DNA from: Rhodospirillaceae bacterium UBA1479
GTDB taxonomy: Bacteria > Pseudomonadota > Alphaproteobacteria > Rhodospirillales > Casp-alpha2
NCBI GenBank assembly: GCA_002325375.1
Contig: DCRZ01000002.1
Coordinates: forward strand, 434,001-498,000
DNA length: 64,000 nt
Reading direction: 5' to 3'
The translations under genes and the position numbers were made by a program. Shown one piece after another: positions 41,754 through 51,396 of this stretch (the first letter of the stretch is position 1; each line of letters begins with the position of its first letter). The notes beneath the pieces are model-generated. The model was given only the letters and a program-made list of their open reading frames with translations, ran no database searches and was not told where the DNA came from.

Positions 41754-43697
41754 ATGCTGATTCCCGACCATGAAACGAGCGTCGATTTTCTTAACAACGA
41801 GGCAATCTCAAACACGGTTGTCGCGTTACTACGCGAAAGTCGAGAACGAGCCGTCACAGTTGGCATCCATGGCGATTGGGGTGCTGGCAAGTCGAGCGTC
41901 CTCCGGATGATTCAAGACGCCTTTTCGGAAGACGAGAACGTTGTTTGCCTGTGGTTCAACGGTTGGACATTTCAGGGATTCGAGGACGCGAAGACCGTCC
42001 TGATTGAGGCGACAATCACAGAGCTTTGCCGCCAGAAGTCTACCGTTGGGAAAGTTAAGGAAAAGGGAAAAGACCTCCTCAAAAGGGTCGACTTGCTGAA
42101 ACTGCTCCGACACGGGGGCGGCTTGGCGTTCAATGTCATTACAGGCCTGCCATCACCCGATCAGGTTGAGCTGCTGACTGGGCAGCTCTCCAAACTGCGT
42201 GAAGATGCATCGAACCTAACAGGTGAGGATGTGCGTGGCGGGATCGACAAAGCCCTGACGTTTTTAAAGCCTGCTGAAGAAGAGCGGGTAACGCAACAGA
42301 TACACCAGTTTCGTACCGAATTTGAGGCTTTGCTCGAAGAGGCGAAAGTGGATCATCTGGTCGTCCTGATCGATGACCTCGATAGGTGTCTTCCCGACAC
42401 TGCCATCGCGACATTGGAGGCGATCCGGTTGTTTCTGTTCGTTCGACGGTCAGCCTTCGTGATCGGCGCGGATGAGGGGATGATAGAGTATGCGGTCCGT
42501 CAACATTTTCCCGATCTTCCGGCGATGTCGGGACCGGTTCCGTATGCGCGAAACTACCTTGAGAAGCTAATACAGGTACCGTTTAGGTTGCCTTCGTTGG
42601 GTTTCCAAGAGACACAAACTTACGTGACGTTGCTTCTCGCAGAGAACATCGTTGATGAGCACAACGAAGCGTTTTCAACATTGCTCGCGAAAGCGAAGGC
42701 GGCATTAAACCGACCGTGGGAAGGCGCCAAGGTTACTGAATCCGATGTTGTTGCTCTGTCTGAGCCTCACCGCTCCAGTCTCGCTCAAGCGTTTCTCCTC
42801 TCGCAGCAGATCAGTCCGGTCTTGGCCGAGGGAACGAAAGGAAATCCGAGGCAAATCAAGAGATTCCTTAATACGCTGCTTGTGCGCAAAGAGATCGCGA
42901 AGGCGCGCGGGTTTGGCGAGTCCATCAGCCAATCGGTGCTGGCGAAGCTCATGCTGGCTGAGCACTTCCAGCCTGACTTCTTCAACGTCATCGCTTCCCA
43001 AGCCATGGCGTCGGATTCCGGCAAGCCAGAGTTTATTCGGGAACTTGAGACTGCTCTTGCTTCGGATGATGAAGATCTCGGCACCGAGACTGAGGCCAAG
43101 AAGAAGGCAAGAGGAAAGTCACAAAAGAAAGACGAGGCCGAAGAGCCTGAAGCCTCAAAGTGGCTTGAGCGCGAATGGTTGAAACGGTGGCTCTCAATCA
43201 AACCCGTGCTCAGTGATACGGACCTTCGTTCATATATTTTCGTTGCCCGTGAAAAGCGGATTGTGGGGCAAGCCCGTGAGGAGCATTCGAACAGCGCCCT
43301 GATCGAACAGCTTTGCGGACCAAAGATGACAGTCCGTGGTCTGGAAACAACCGTATCCAGTCTCGAGCCGGCCGCCGCTGATGAAGTTTTCAACGGCCTA
43401 CGTGAGAAGATCGCTCAGGTTCCTGATTTTTCAACTGAACCGTCTGGTTTTCAGGGGATGTGCATTGTTGCGAAGCATCATCCCCGCCATCAGGCGAGCA
43501 TATTTTCGTTGCTCTCCGAGGTCGGCTCGAACCGGTTAGGTATATGGGTGGTGGCTGGGTGGAGTGATATCGTTTCGGACCCTGATGCGAAAGAGAGCCT
43601 ACGGGCGCTATTAACCAAATGGGCGAATCAAAACGAAAACGGAACGCTAAAACGAGCGGCCGCAAAGGCACTGAGTAGTTTTGGAAGGGGACGTTGA
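41754..43697 (+). CDS. qatA: QatA: KAP-family P-loop NTPase of Qat anti-phage system
   Basis: This 647-residue ATPase has a KAP NTPase domain: Walker A GDWGAGKSS (about residues 40-48) and Walker B with the family-typical VVLIDDLDRC (about 203-212), followed by the RFLNTLLVRKEIAKARGFG region and a Lys/Glu-rich linker (ETEAKKKARGKSQKKDEAEE, about 442-461). The C-terminal half is less conserved. KAP NTPases serve in anti-phage systems; with qatB and qatC next to it in the described order this is QatA. A one-base gap separates it from qatB. It has a weak Shine-Dalgarno (AGGTTAAG). Confidence 0.88.
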   Translation: MLIPDHETSVDFLNNEAISNTVVALLRESRERAVTVGIHGDWGAGKSSVLRMIQDAFSEDENVVCLWFNGWTFQGFEDAKTVLIEATITELCRQKSTVGKVKEKGKDLLKRVDLLKLLRHGGGLAFNVITGLPSPDQVELLTGQLSKLREDASNLTGEDVRGGIDKALTFLKPAEEERVTQQIHQFRTEFEALLEEAKVDHLVVLIDDLDRCLPDTAIATLEAIRLFLFVRRSAFVIGADEGMIEYAVRQHFPDLPAMSGPVPYARNYLEKLIQVPFRLPSLGFQETQTYVTLLLAENIVDEHNEAFSTLLAKAKAALNRPWEGAKVTESDVVALSEPHRSSLAQAFLLSQQISPVLAEGTKGNPRQIKRFLNTLLVRKEIAKARGFGESISQSVLAKLMLAEHFQPDFFNVIASQAMASDSGKPEFIRELETALASDDEDLGTETEAKKKARGKSQKKDEAEEPEASKWLEREWLKRWLSIKPVLSDTDLRSYIFVAREKRIVGQAREEHSNSALIEQLCGPKMTVRGLETTVSSLEPAAADEVFNGLREKIAQVPDFSTEPSGFQGMCIVAKHHPRHQASIFSLLSEVGSNRLGIWVVAGWSDIVSDPDAKESLRALLTKWANQNENGTLKRAAAKALSSFGRGR

Positions 43698-43698
43698 T

Positions 43699-44577
43699 AT
43701 GGGGACATCCAGACCAACGAAAGGACCAAGTCCAAGCACTCCGATCGTTCCCACGTGGTCGGACGACTCAGACAAGGGGCCCATACCGGGCGGGGACGGC
43801 CCTCAACCGGACACGACGGAGGATGACCCTTCTGCCGATGACGGCCAACACCAACCCGAACCGGCGCCTCGCGCACCCATAAAGCCGCCGGTGCTCCCGG
43901 ATCGTTTCCGAACAGCCAGGAGCAATTTCACCCGGTCAGCCGGTAGTGGCGGTCAAGACCGTGACGCGATGCGGCGCGGCATTCGAGACTACGTTCGCAA
44001 TGGAACCGGTGGGAGCGGTGGAGCCACAAGGCGGATGGGAAGCGCACGCTCGGCAGCGGCCGGAGTACTCGGTGTCTTGCGTTCGATCCAGACAGACGGT
44101 GTAGAGGCCACTCTCAGTAAATTTAACCTGGGAGACCTGGCCGGCCAACCGATAGATCAGATTTTTGCTGGGCTCACAGATGTCATCTGTGAGCCGGGCG
44201 GAAACATCAATGACAGTATTGCGACGGATGCTTGGATTGAGACGATTACGGAGCTTGATCAGCTAGGGGTCGATGACCTCGACTCGCTCTCGTCGGAACA
44301 GATCGAAGGAATTTTCGTCTCTTTCATCGCGCACTCTATTGAGACGCGCCTCTATCAAGACATCGGCTCAAAAGGTATCCAGTCGGGCAAAGACACGGAT
44401 GCCGTCAGAGCCTTCGAAGCGCAGCTCAAGGATTATATCTTCCGCGCCGTTAGCGATTCCGTTCCGTCTGATGTGAGCTCTGTGGGAAATCTAAATGATG
44501 CGGAGATCAGGTCTGTCGTGAACCAAACCTATCAAGATGCTTGGGAACTTCTCGAAATCTGGGGGGATGAAGAATGA
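43699..44577 (+). CDS. qatB: QatB: Qat anti-phage system protein
   Basis: The 292-residue protein has a Pro/Asp-rich disordered N-terminus (about residues 1-75), a Gly/Ser/Arg linker (RNGTGGSGGATRRMGSARSAA) and a helical C-terminal part (about 110-290) with acidic ends (ELLEIWGDEE). QatB has no assigned activity and is recognised here mainly by its place between a KAP ATPase and a QueC-like gene. ATG 43699 is preferred over 43681 because AAGGGGA lies before it and the KAP stop is at 43697. Its stop overlaps the qatC start. Confidence 0.8.
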   Translation: MGTSRPTKGPSPSTPIVPTWSDDSDKGPIPGGDGPQPDTTEDDPSADDGQHQPEPAPRAPIKPPVLPDRFRTARSNFTRSAGSGGQDRDAMRRGIRDYVRNGTGGSGGATRRMGSARSAAAGVLGVLRSIQTDGVEATLSKFNLGDLAGQPIDQIFAGLTDVICEPGGNINDSIATDAWIETITELDQLGVDDLDSLSSEQIEGIFVSFIAHSIETRLYQDIGSKGIQSGKDTDAVRAFEAQLKDYIFRAVSDSVPSDVSSVGNLNDAEIRSVVNQTYQDAWELLEIWGDEE

Positions 44578-45938
44578 TGAAGCGCCATAGTCTCGTGGGC
44601 CGCTTCGGACCTGAGGACAGAGCCAGGGTAAAGGTTTTCGAAAAACGTTCCCAGATAACGAATATCGACCTGGCTCAAACCCCAACTAATCTCGGCTACG
44701 GCATCGGGAGCTTCTTAGATCGGCTGAACAAGCTATCCGTGTTCCCAAATGATACTACGCTCGATTTGATGATCGTGGCGGTCATGATTTCGGCTGCAGA
44801 TTCCAGAATCTCACGGGCCACGCATTCACAAGATAGCTGGACGCGAGAGATCGACCTTTACGTGCCGGTGAACAATCCCGCGTTATGGGCACCGCAAAAG
44901 GCACTGTTGGAGAAAATGTTAGGGTTTCTCACGGGTGACATTTGGCGTGTATTTTTCAGAGAGACGCCCCAGAAATTCGGCAAATTCTTAAGACGAAGCG
45001 ATAATTTCATTCCCGCCCCGTTCGATTGTGTGAGCCTTTTTTCTGGAGGCCTGGACAGTTTTATCGGTGCGATTGACCTTCTCGAAGAAGGGCGGAACCC
45101 GCTGTTCGTCAGTCATTATTCGGACGGGGGAACCAGCAACCAAGAATATTGTTTTAATCAACTCGCAAAGACTTACGGCAGTTTTGACTATCGGGTCGCG
45201 AGAACCCGCGTGAAGTTTCCAACAAACTTGGTCGAGTTCGAAGGGACAGAGAATACGTCGAGAGGCCGATCTTTCTTGTTCTTCGCGCTCGCCGTCCTTG
45301 CCGCTTCGGGATTGGAGAATGGGTCGAAAGTTTTTGTCCCGGAGAACGGACTCATATCGCTCAACATCCCGCTCGACCCCTTGCGGATCGGCGCGAACAG
45401 CACCCGAACGACTCATCCATTCTACATGGCGCGCTGGCAAGAACTCTTGGATGGGTTAGGTCTCGAACTCCAAATCGTCAATCCGTACCGGTTCCACACG
45501 AAGGGAGAGATGGCGAAGAGTTGTGCCAACAAGCCATTACTCAAGAAGTTGGCCAACGCGACGATTTCCTGTGCGGACATTGCCAAGCATAGATGGGAAG
45601 GGTTTGGGCTGATTCATTGCGGCCATTGCGTTCCCTGTATTATCAGGCGTTCGGCGATGAATGCGGGGCTTGGCCAGGACGCCACGAAGTATTATCTGGA
45701 TGACATCACAGGCTCTCCGATCAATTCGAAGACAGCACTCGGTGAGAATTACCGGGCATTCCAATTGATGGCCGAACGCTTGCGAAAGAACCCGGATCAA
45801 TCGCGTATCCTCGTCCACAAGACGGGACCGCTCTCAGACTATGACCTGTCGGAACAGGAGGCTTATGCTGATGTATTCCGACGGGGCATCAAGGAAGTCG
45901 CGAAGCTAGTAAAGCAAGCGACTGTGAAGCCTCTTTAA
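44574..45938 (+). CDS. qatC: QatC: QueC-like PP-loop protein of Qat anti-phage system
   Basis: This 454-residue protein has the PP-loop ATP-pyrophosphatase motif in LFSGGLDSFIGAIDLLEEG (about residues 156-174) and a C-terminal Cys cluster with CADIAKH, then HCGHCVPCIIRRSAM (about 345-359), like the zinc site of QueC 7-cyano-7-deazaguanine synthases. In the Qat system QatC is thought to perform a deazaguanine-like modification step. Its ATG overlaps the qatB stop (ATGA). The TatD-type nuclease gene qatD, usually next, is not found: the following DNA is a degraded IS3 element. Confidence 0.88.
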   Translation: MMKRHSLVGRFGPEDRARVKVFEKRSQITNIDLAQTPTNLGYGIGSFLDRLNKLSVFPNDTTLDLMIVAVMISAADSRISRATHSQDSWTREIDLYVPVNNPALWAPQKALLEKMLGFLTGDIWRVFFRETPQKFGKFLRRSDNFIPAPFDCVSLFSGGLDSFIGAIDLLEEGRNPLFVSHYSDGGTSNQEYCFNQLAKTYGSFDYRVARTRVKFPTNLVEFEGTENTSRGRSFLFFALAVLAASGLENGSKVFVPENGLISLNIPLDPLRIGANSTRTTHPFYMARWQELLDGLGLELQIVNPYRFHTKGEMAKSCANKPLLKKLANATISCADIAKHRWEGFGLIHCGHCVPCIIRRSAMNAGLGQDATKYYLDDITGSPINSKTALGENYRAFQLMAERLRKNPDQSRILVHKTGPLSDYDLSEQEAYADVFRRGIKEVAKLVKQATVKPL

Positions 45939-46687
45939 ATACCCTAAGCCTGGCTTGAAGCTGGGGGATGCAACGGGGGTACGCAGCGACTGACCCGCCT
46001 CCAATATCCGGTCAGGTTCGAATATTGTTGCATGATCAGTATTTCTTCCATGGGGATGAAGCTTTCGGGTGCTGGCGGTTTGCATCCAAGGGCTGAGTGT
46101 GGTCGCTTCGTGTTGTAATACCGCCGTTATTGCTCAATGACGATCCGGGCTTATTTCAGGCTGTAGAAGATTCCCCATTCAGCAGCTCGTCCCGGAACCT
46201 GGCATTGAAGCTCTCGCAGTAGCCGTTCTCCCAAGGTGATCCTGGTTCGATGTAGGCGGTCGTTGACCCGACAGCCTTGATCCAGTTCCTGTCGAGTTGC
46301 AAATGGCCAGGTTGCGAAGCAATGGCACGGCGCATCGATGCGTGGCGAAGGTAATCCGCGTTGCCACGTCAGCCTCTATTGAAATCTGGAGTGCTGGTGA
46401 ACTTTCACCATCCGTTTCTGATTTCGATGGCTGCTGCCGATCCGAGATGTCTAACCGGCATGCTTACAGCCAGGAGACAGTATTAAAAAATGAACCGCAC
46501 CTGTATTGAAGCCCTGATCAAGCTAATCAGCGTCTTGCTACCAAGATGAAACGGGCATCTAGCGACGAAACCAGACCGACCAAATCCGGGACTTGAATTC
46601 ACGAAATGGCGCGGTGGAATGGATGAACGTAGCTTGCTGGAAACAGTAGGTTGAGCGTACCGGAGGGTAGGCTTCAGGTAGGAATTT
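45939..46687. other. Degraded region between Qat and Wadjet loci
   Basis: The left 390 bases contain the IS3 transposase remnant at 45990-46330. The right 357 bases (46331-46687) have no supported gene: the visible ORFs are short, lack ribosome-binding sites and resemble nothing. No inverted-repeat ends of an insertion sequence could be identified. Confidence 0.7.
45990..46330 (-). mobile_element. IS3-family transposase remnant (orfB C-terminus)
   Basis: On the minus strand, frames read ENGYCESFNARFRDELLNG (containing the DDE Glu), then after a one-base deletion FYSLK, ARIVIEQ, and RRYYNTKRPHSALGCKPPAPES, which is the C-terminal end of IS3-type OrfB. There are nonsense codons inside (after FYSLK and after VIEQ), so it is dead. 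It occupies the place where qatD would be expected. Confidence 0.85.
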
Positions 46688-47857
46688 CTATTTTATTTGT
46701 TCTGGCTCAATTTCCTCTTGCTCGAGCACTGCGGCGTCGGGCGATGCCAGGAAAGTTGCCAATGGTTTTAGCGGTGATGATTCTGGATATTCGGAAAGCT
46801 TCGGATATCCGGGAGACGGCGCCCCATGTTTCCGGGCAATCTCAATTGACATTAAATGCGGCCTGAATGTTGTGCCGGCGATCGACCGGATTGTTTCGGC
46901 GATCCATAAACCATGAGGGTCAATGTCACCCCAATGGAAGGTGACGGCGTTCGGGGCCAGCTCGAGAATCCTTTTGAGACCCGATTGGACCGGGGTTGAC
47001 GGGAACCCTCCTGTGTACAGAACGACCTCATCTTGCCTCTTCGCCTCTGCGACATGGCGTTGGAATGAAGACATGTTTTCGATGGTTAAGACTGAATTTA
47101 TGGGAGAGGTGAGGGCGATGTCCGCAAAGGATTCTGCGGGAAGGCCAACAAAAGGCAGCTCGCCGGTGTTAACTCCTGCAACCGAAATAGGTCCGGCGAT
47201 CAAAACCGGTGGTCTAAGTTTCTTGATCCCGAGATGATCCAGAGCTTCCATGGGCGTCAAACCGGCAGGAACCAGGCCAATTTCTCGTAGGCAGGAAGCT
47301 AGGCTCCCGGCAGACCTTTCGAGGTACTTACTATCGCCCAGGCCACGTCGGCTTAGGGTTCTCATGTCGTCTCCGTTTGGATTTCCCTCCAGTACGATGC
47401 AGATGGCTCGTAAAAAATTTTCTGCCGCGTTTGTGTCTTCGAGCTTCATCCCAAACGCGGATACGCCCCGGTTCCAAGCGTATTCAAACCGTTCTATCAG
47501 GCCGAGGGCCTCAAGGGCGTCCCGTTCCGGCATTTTGCGGAGACCTTGAATGGCCGAACCAACCTTTTTTGAGATGGCGGCGCGACCGAGGAACCCCCGA
47601 AGTTTGTTGATGTCAACGAGGCGAATTTTCTCCGGTAGGTGTGCCAGTTCACCCTTTCCCATGTAGATTTTGATCGCGCCAAGAGACTCGACAGCTTTCA
47701 AGGTATCGTGGAGGTCTTTGATATCTTCTGACAGCAATGGGCGCCCGGATCGGTCTGATCTTGGAACCTTACGAAAAGGTGGCCGGACCCGGCCTGGGTT
47801 TCGCTCATGAAGGTCGACCAATTGGTCAAGAAGATCACGGGCAAGTTGGCGCGCCAT
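46688..47857 (-). CDS. jetD: JetD: Wadjet toprim-type nuclease subunit
   Basis: The 389-residue protein is the DUF2220-containing nuclease subunit of Wadjet. The toprim-like active-site elements are VLTIENMSSF (about residues 252-261), YTGGFPSTPV and the acidic HWGDIDPHGLWI (about 310-321). An N-terminal region lies before it. It cleaves circular DNA loaded by the JetABC SMC complex. It is the last gene of the jetABCD operon, starting two bases beyond jetC's stop. The C-terminus (LEQEEIEPEQIK) is acidic. Length fits the family. Confidence 0.9.
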   Translation of the reverse strand: MARQLARDLLDQLVDLHERNPGRVRPPFRKVPRSDRSGRPLLSEDIKDLHDTLKAVESLGAIKIYMGKGELAHLPEKIRLVDINKLRGFLGRAAISKKVGSAIQGLRKMPERDALEALGLIERFEYAWNRGVSAFGMKLEDTNAAENFLRAICIVLEGNPNGDDMRTLSRRGLGDSKYLERSAGSLASCLREIGLVPAGLTPMEALDHLGIKKLRPPVLIAGPISVAGVNTGELPFVGLPAESFADIALTSPINSVLTIENMSSFQRHVAEAKRQDEVVLYTGGFPSTPVQSGLKRILELAPNAVTFHWGDIDPHGLWIAETIRSIAGTTFRPHLMSIEIARKHGAPSPGYPKLSEYPESSPLKPLATFLASPDAAVLEQEEIEPEQIK

Positions 47858-47859
47858 CT

Positions 47860-50800
47860 CTAGTCTGCGGCTGAATTCGCTTGGTTGCGTTCAAAACTCT
47901 CTTTGAACGCCTCGAACTCTTGTGTGGCTGGATTCGCATCGGTTAACGCGGACTTGGCCGCGGGTCCGATATGCTCGGTTTCTACATAGACGACGTCGGT
48001 TCCTTGCTGGCGATTGACGTTTACGATGGTATCGATCGATTCGAGAAAGGTCGGGCGCTGAGCTTCCGGCGCTGCAATGAGCAGTTGAAGGCCGCAACTT
48101 TCAAAGTACTTAATGATTTGTTGGGTATTCGCCACGTCGATTTTGTTGAAGGCTTCGTCAAATAAGGCGAGGCCCATCCCACTCGGAGAACTCCCCGGAG
48201 GGCTCCCCGGGAAATAGGCTGACCGGAGGGATGCGCCAATGGCGACGTAGAAAGGAACCTGCCCCTCTCCACCAGACGCTTTACCTACAGTTTCATCGAG
48301 AGTCGTTGTTCTTTGCTCGTCCAAGGCCATCACGAGATCAAAATCGTAATAATTGCGGTAATCGCCGAGAAGGTTGGTATCTTCATCGTTTGCCAGATAG
48401 GCTTCGAACTCAGTCATTGCCGCCCGCACGTCCTCATCCTCTCCTTCTCCGGCGATGATATCTGCCGATCTTTCCGGCGATTCAGCGACTTTCTCTGAAA
48501 GCCGACGTATTCCGGCAAAATTCGGATTCGCTTTCCAACTGAACCGGTAGGTTCTGCTGAGGAATTTGTGCTTGCCCATTGCCGTATTGAGGGTGTTGAT
48601 CCTCTGCCGCATATGGGAGAGCTTCTCGTGCAGTCGTAGAAGCAAATCCTCCTTCAATGCGAGACGCATTTCTTCATAAGCCCGTTCCGCTTGATGTTCG
48701 TGATCTCGCAGCTCATTTGTTTCCAAGCGATGCAGGTCCCTGATTGCTATGGATAATATCTGCACCCACGATGTTTCGGACGTGACTGTGTCATCGGCAC
48801 CGTAGTCTCGGCGGTATACAAAAAAGGCATTTTGTCCATTAAATACAGACTTCTGATATTGCTCGCTGGCCTCTCGCGATTGCGCCTGAGATTCGTTTCG
48901 AAGGTCCGCGAGAAACGGGATTCTTTTTTCTTCAGGCGTCATTCCGACTTGGTTCTCGACCTTCGAGCGCAAGGCATCGAGATCTAGACACCGGTCTTCC
49001 GGCCATTTGGCAAATTCGTCAACGTGTTTAATTGACAATTCGTACTCAATGCCGGTCATCTCCTCATCTTCGATCCGTGCCCGGCGGTCAGCCATATCAT
49101 TCAACCGTTGTTCGGTCGCCTTTAACTGCTCTGAAACTGCTCCAAGGTTTTTGTCGATCTCTCGCTGGAGAATCCTTGTCTCCCGATTTTCGTCTTCCCG
49201 CGCCTTTATGTCTTCGTTGATAAACTCGATCTCTTTGAGGTGTTCGCTGGCGGCTTCCGACAGAAGGGAATGACGTAATTCATCTTGGTCCTTCAAAACC
49301 CTCCGAGCACTTTGGAGAATGGCTGCGGTGTCACTTGGAGAACGTGGCTCGCTCTCCTGGTAACTGATCGCGAAGGTGCACTGTTGGATGCCATCACGAA
49401 GTAACTTCAGCTTGTTGGCTTCATTGAGCCAACTTTCGCGGAGGTTGTCGCGCTCGGTTTGGGCCTGGATTAGCGCTTCTTGCGCAGCGGTTTTGCCAAG
49501 GATCGGTTGTATATCCAGATAGACCCGATAGGTAAGGCCAGCGCTGGTGCGGCAGTCCTCCATGATTCCGTATCGCAGCATCTCCAACTCATGAATATCG
49601 TTCGCGCGCACGAACCGTCCCACCGTGGCATCTATGAATGCGCGGGCGTACTTATTATCGGTCTTAAGAATATTTGTGATTGATCCCGGTGGTGGGGATT
49701 TTTCAGTGCTGCTGGCTTCGATCCGGTCAGTGCGGATCAAGCGGCAGACGCGACCAATTTCCTTTCGATGCTCCCGAAGTAGGCGCAACGCATCGCGTAC
49801 ACGTTCCGCTGGAACGATGATTGCTTCCCTGTTGTGTCCCAAAAGGCTTTCTAAGGCATAAGCCCAAGCGGGCTCCGAAATCTCGACCACATCTGGCAAT
49901 GCTTGGTTCCGGATGCCGGCTTTCGTCAATAGATCCCTGAAGCGTCGCGTCTCATGCGATAAGACGGCGCCGTCTTCTGATGAGGCGGTTATGGTTGCGT
50001 CGAGCTTTTCAAGTTGAAGGCGTAGTTCGTTGACCTGTATCCCGAGCGCGTCACATTGTTGATGCAGGCTGTTTTGGATCAATTCGGTCTTCGCCAAATC
50101 ACCACACAGGTCGCCAATCACTGCGATGTTGTTTAATACACCGTCTTCTTTTGTAGGAGATTGCCCGATGGACCTAACGACGGTGTTGGCGCGATCGATA
50201 AGCGCATGCGTGCTTAAGGGAACGCATTCTCTGATGCCCACAAGACTGGCAATACGATTTAGGACATCAACGATTTGCAGAATGTCTTTTTTCGCACGCT
50301 CAATGTCTTTTTCAGCGTTTGATCGTTGGGCACTCAAGATTTGCAGTTGGCCACCTTGATCAACCTGAGCAACCGCTGCTTTCAAGCTTTCTAGTTCAGA
50401 CCGCTCCTCATCGATTGCTTTTTCATTGTAGCCGATGATGGCATTCAGACGCCTTTGCTCAGACTCTAGCCTCTCCAGCTTTTCCTGATCTTGTTGCTGA
50501 ACACGTTCAAGGCGCAGATGTTCCGAATGAGCTTCCGTCCAGTCGCTCTGCACACGTTTGACGTGGTTTTTGGCGGCGTTCAGAAGAGGACCGAACACTG
50601 ATGAGTGCAGCGCTCTAATTTGATCGTTAATGCGCTCAATCGTCTGCTTGACTGAATTCCAAACATCCAACGATTCACGTACACGCTCAATATCCAATGG
50701 CTGGTCATCCAACAGGTATCGGCGAACGAACTCAGTACAATCGGTGATGGGGCGAAAGGCCACCGCATTCATCAATGCACGCTGTACATGGCGGGGATCT

Positions 50801-51393
50801 GGGCGCTGGCTTGGCCCGCGCATGATCGTCAGATAATCTTGAATAAACTGACGGGACTTGCCGGTAGGGTATTCGTTGAAGCGTCCTCCAGTGTGCGCAG
50901 TCAATTTTTTGAGCGTGTCCCGCACGTCGTCCCAATGTTGAATGAAGTCGCCTTTTTCATCGACGCTTTGCGCTATGTCGATGGCGCTGAAAGCGACTCC
51001 CTCTGCGATAAATTGACAGAGAAGTTCCTCGCGGGGTTCGTCCCTATCCGCGCGTAAAGCGATTCCGATGGTCGTCGGTGCTTTGGAGTTCGTGTCTCGG
51101 AAGGTCAGCGCTAGGATTGTCTCGCATCGATCCCTTGCCACATCCTTGCCGCCGTCATCCAAGACGCCAAGGCAATACTCCTTGACCGTTCTGCCTCCCC
51201 TGACGTTTGCCGCCGAAGCGTTAAGTTTGAGAACATTTTTGTTCGTTCCGATGAGAGCGGTCTGCAGTGCGTCCAGTATTGCACTCTTTCCGGCTCCGGT
51301 TGGCCCGATCAGCGCGGTTGAGCCTTCGATTTCAATATCTTGGACGTCGAATAGATACCAGTTGGTGAGTGAAATGCGGGACAAAGAGTGCAT
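47860..51393 (-). CDS. jetC: JetC: SMC-like ATPase of Wadjet
   Basis: This 1177-residue protein has the ABC/SMC head split across its ends: Walker A GPTGAGKSA (residues 30-38) at the N-terminus, signature ASGGEGQVPF (about residue 1040) and Walker B GLALFDEAFNKID (about 1070-1083) at the C-terminus. The middle is long coiled coil with repeated heptads such as QEKLERLESEQRRLNAIIGY, with a hinge-like less charged region near residues 500-640. It is the loop-extruding motor of Wadjet and binds JetA/JetB. It is four bases downstream of jetB. It restricts plasmids in the described systems. Confidence 0.95.
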   Translation of the reverse strand: MHSLSRISLTNWYLFDVQDIEIEGSTALIGPTGAGKSAILDALQTALIGTNKNVLKLNASAANVRGGRTVKEYCLGVLDDGGKDVARDRCETILALTFRDTNSKAPTTIGIALRADRDEPREELLCQFIAEGVAFSAIDIAQSVDEKGDFIQHWDDVRDTLKKLTAHTGGRFNEYPTGKSRQFIQDYLTIMRGPSQRPDPRHVQRALMNAVAFRPITDCTEFVRRYLLDDQPLDIERVRESLDVWNSVKQTIERINDQIRALHSSVFGPLLNAAKNHVKRVQSDWTEAHSEHLRLERVQQQDQEKLERLESEQRRLNAIIGYNEKAIDEERSELESLKAAVAQVDQGGQLQILSAQRSNAEKDIERAKKDILQIVDVLNRIASLVGIRECVPLSTHALIDRANTVVRSIGQSPTKEDGVLNNIAVIGDLCGDLAKTELIQNSLHQQCDALGIQVNELRLQLEKLDATITASSEDGAVLSHETRRFRDLLTKAGIRNQALPDVVEISEPAWAYALESLLGHNREAIIVPAERVRDALRLLREHRKEIGRVCRLIRTDRIEASSTEKSPPPGSITNILKTDNKYARAFIDATVGRFVRANDIHELEMLRYGIMEDCRTSAGLTYRVYLDIQPILGKTAAQEALIQAQTERDNLRESWLNEANKLKLLRDGIQQCTFAISYQESEPRSPSDTAAILQSARRVLKDQDELRHSLLSEAASEHLKEIEFINEDIKAREDENRETRILQREIDKNLGAVSEQLKATEQRLNDMADRRARIEDEEMTGIEYELSIKHVDEFAKWPEDRCLDLDALRSKVENQVGMTPEEKRIPFLADLRNESQAQSREASEQYQKSVFNGQNAFFVYRRDYGADDTVTSETSWVQILSIAIRDLHRLETNELRDHEHQAERAYEEMRLALKEDLLLRLHEKLSHMRQRINTLNTAMGKHKFLSRTYRFSWKANPNFAGIRRLSEKVAESPERSADIIAGEGEDEDVRAAMTEFEAYLANDEDTNLLGDYRNYYDFDLVMALDEQRTTTLDETVGKASGGEGQVPFYVAIGASLRSAYFPGSPPGSSPSGMGLALFDEAFNKIDVANTQQIIKYFESCGLQLLIAAPEAQRPTFLESIDTIVNVNRQQGTDVVYVETEHIGPAAKSALTDANPATQEFEAFKESFERNQANSAAD

Positions 51394-51396
51394 GGG

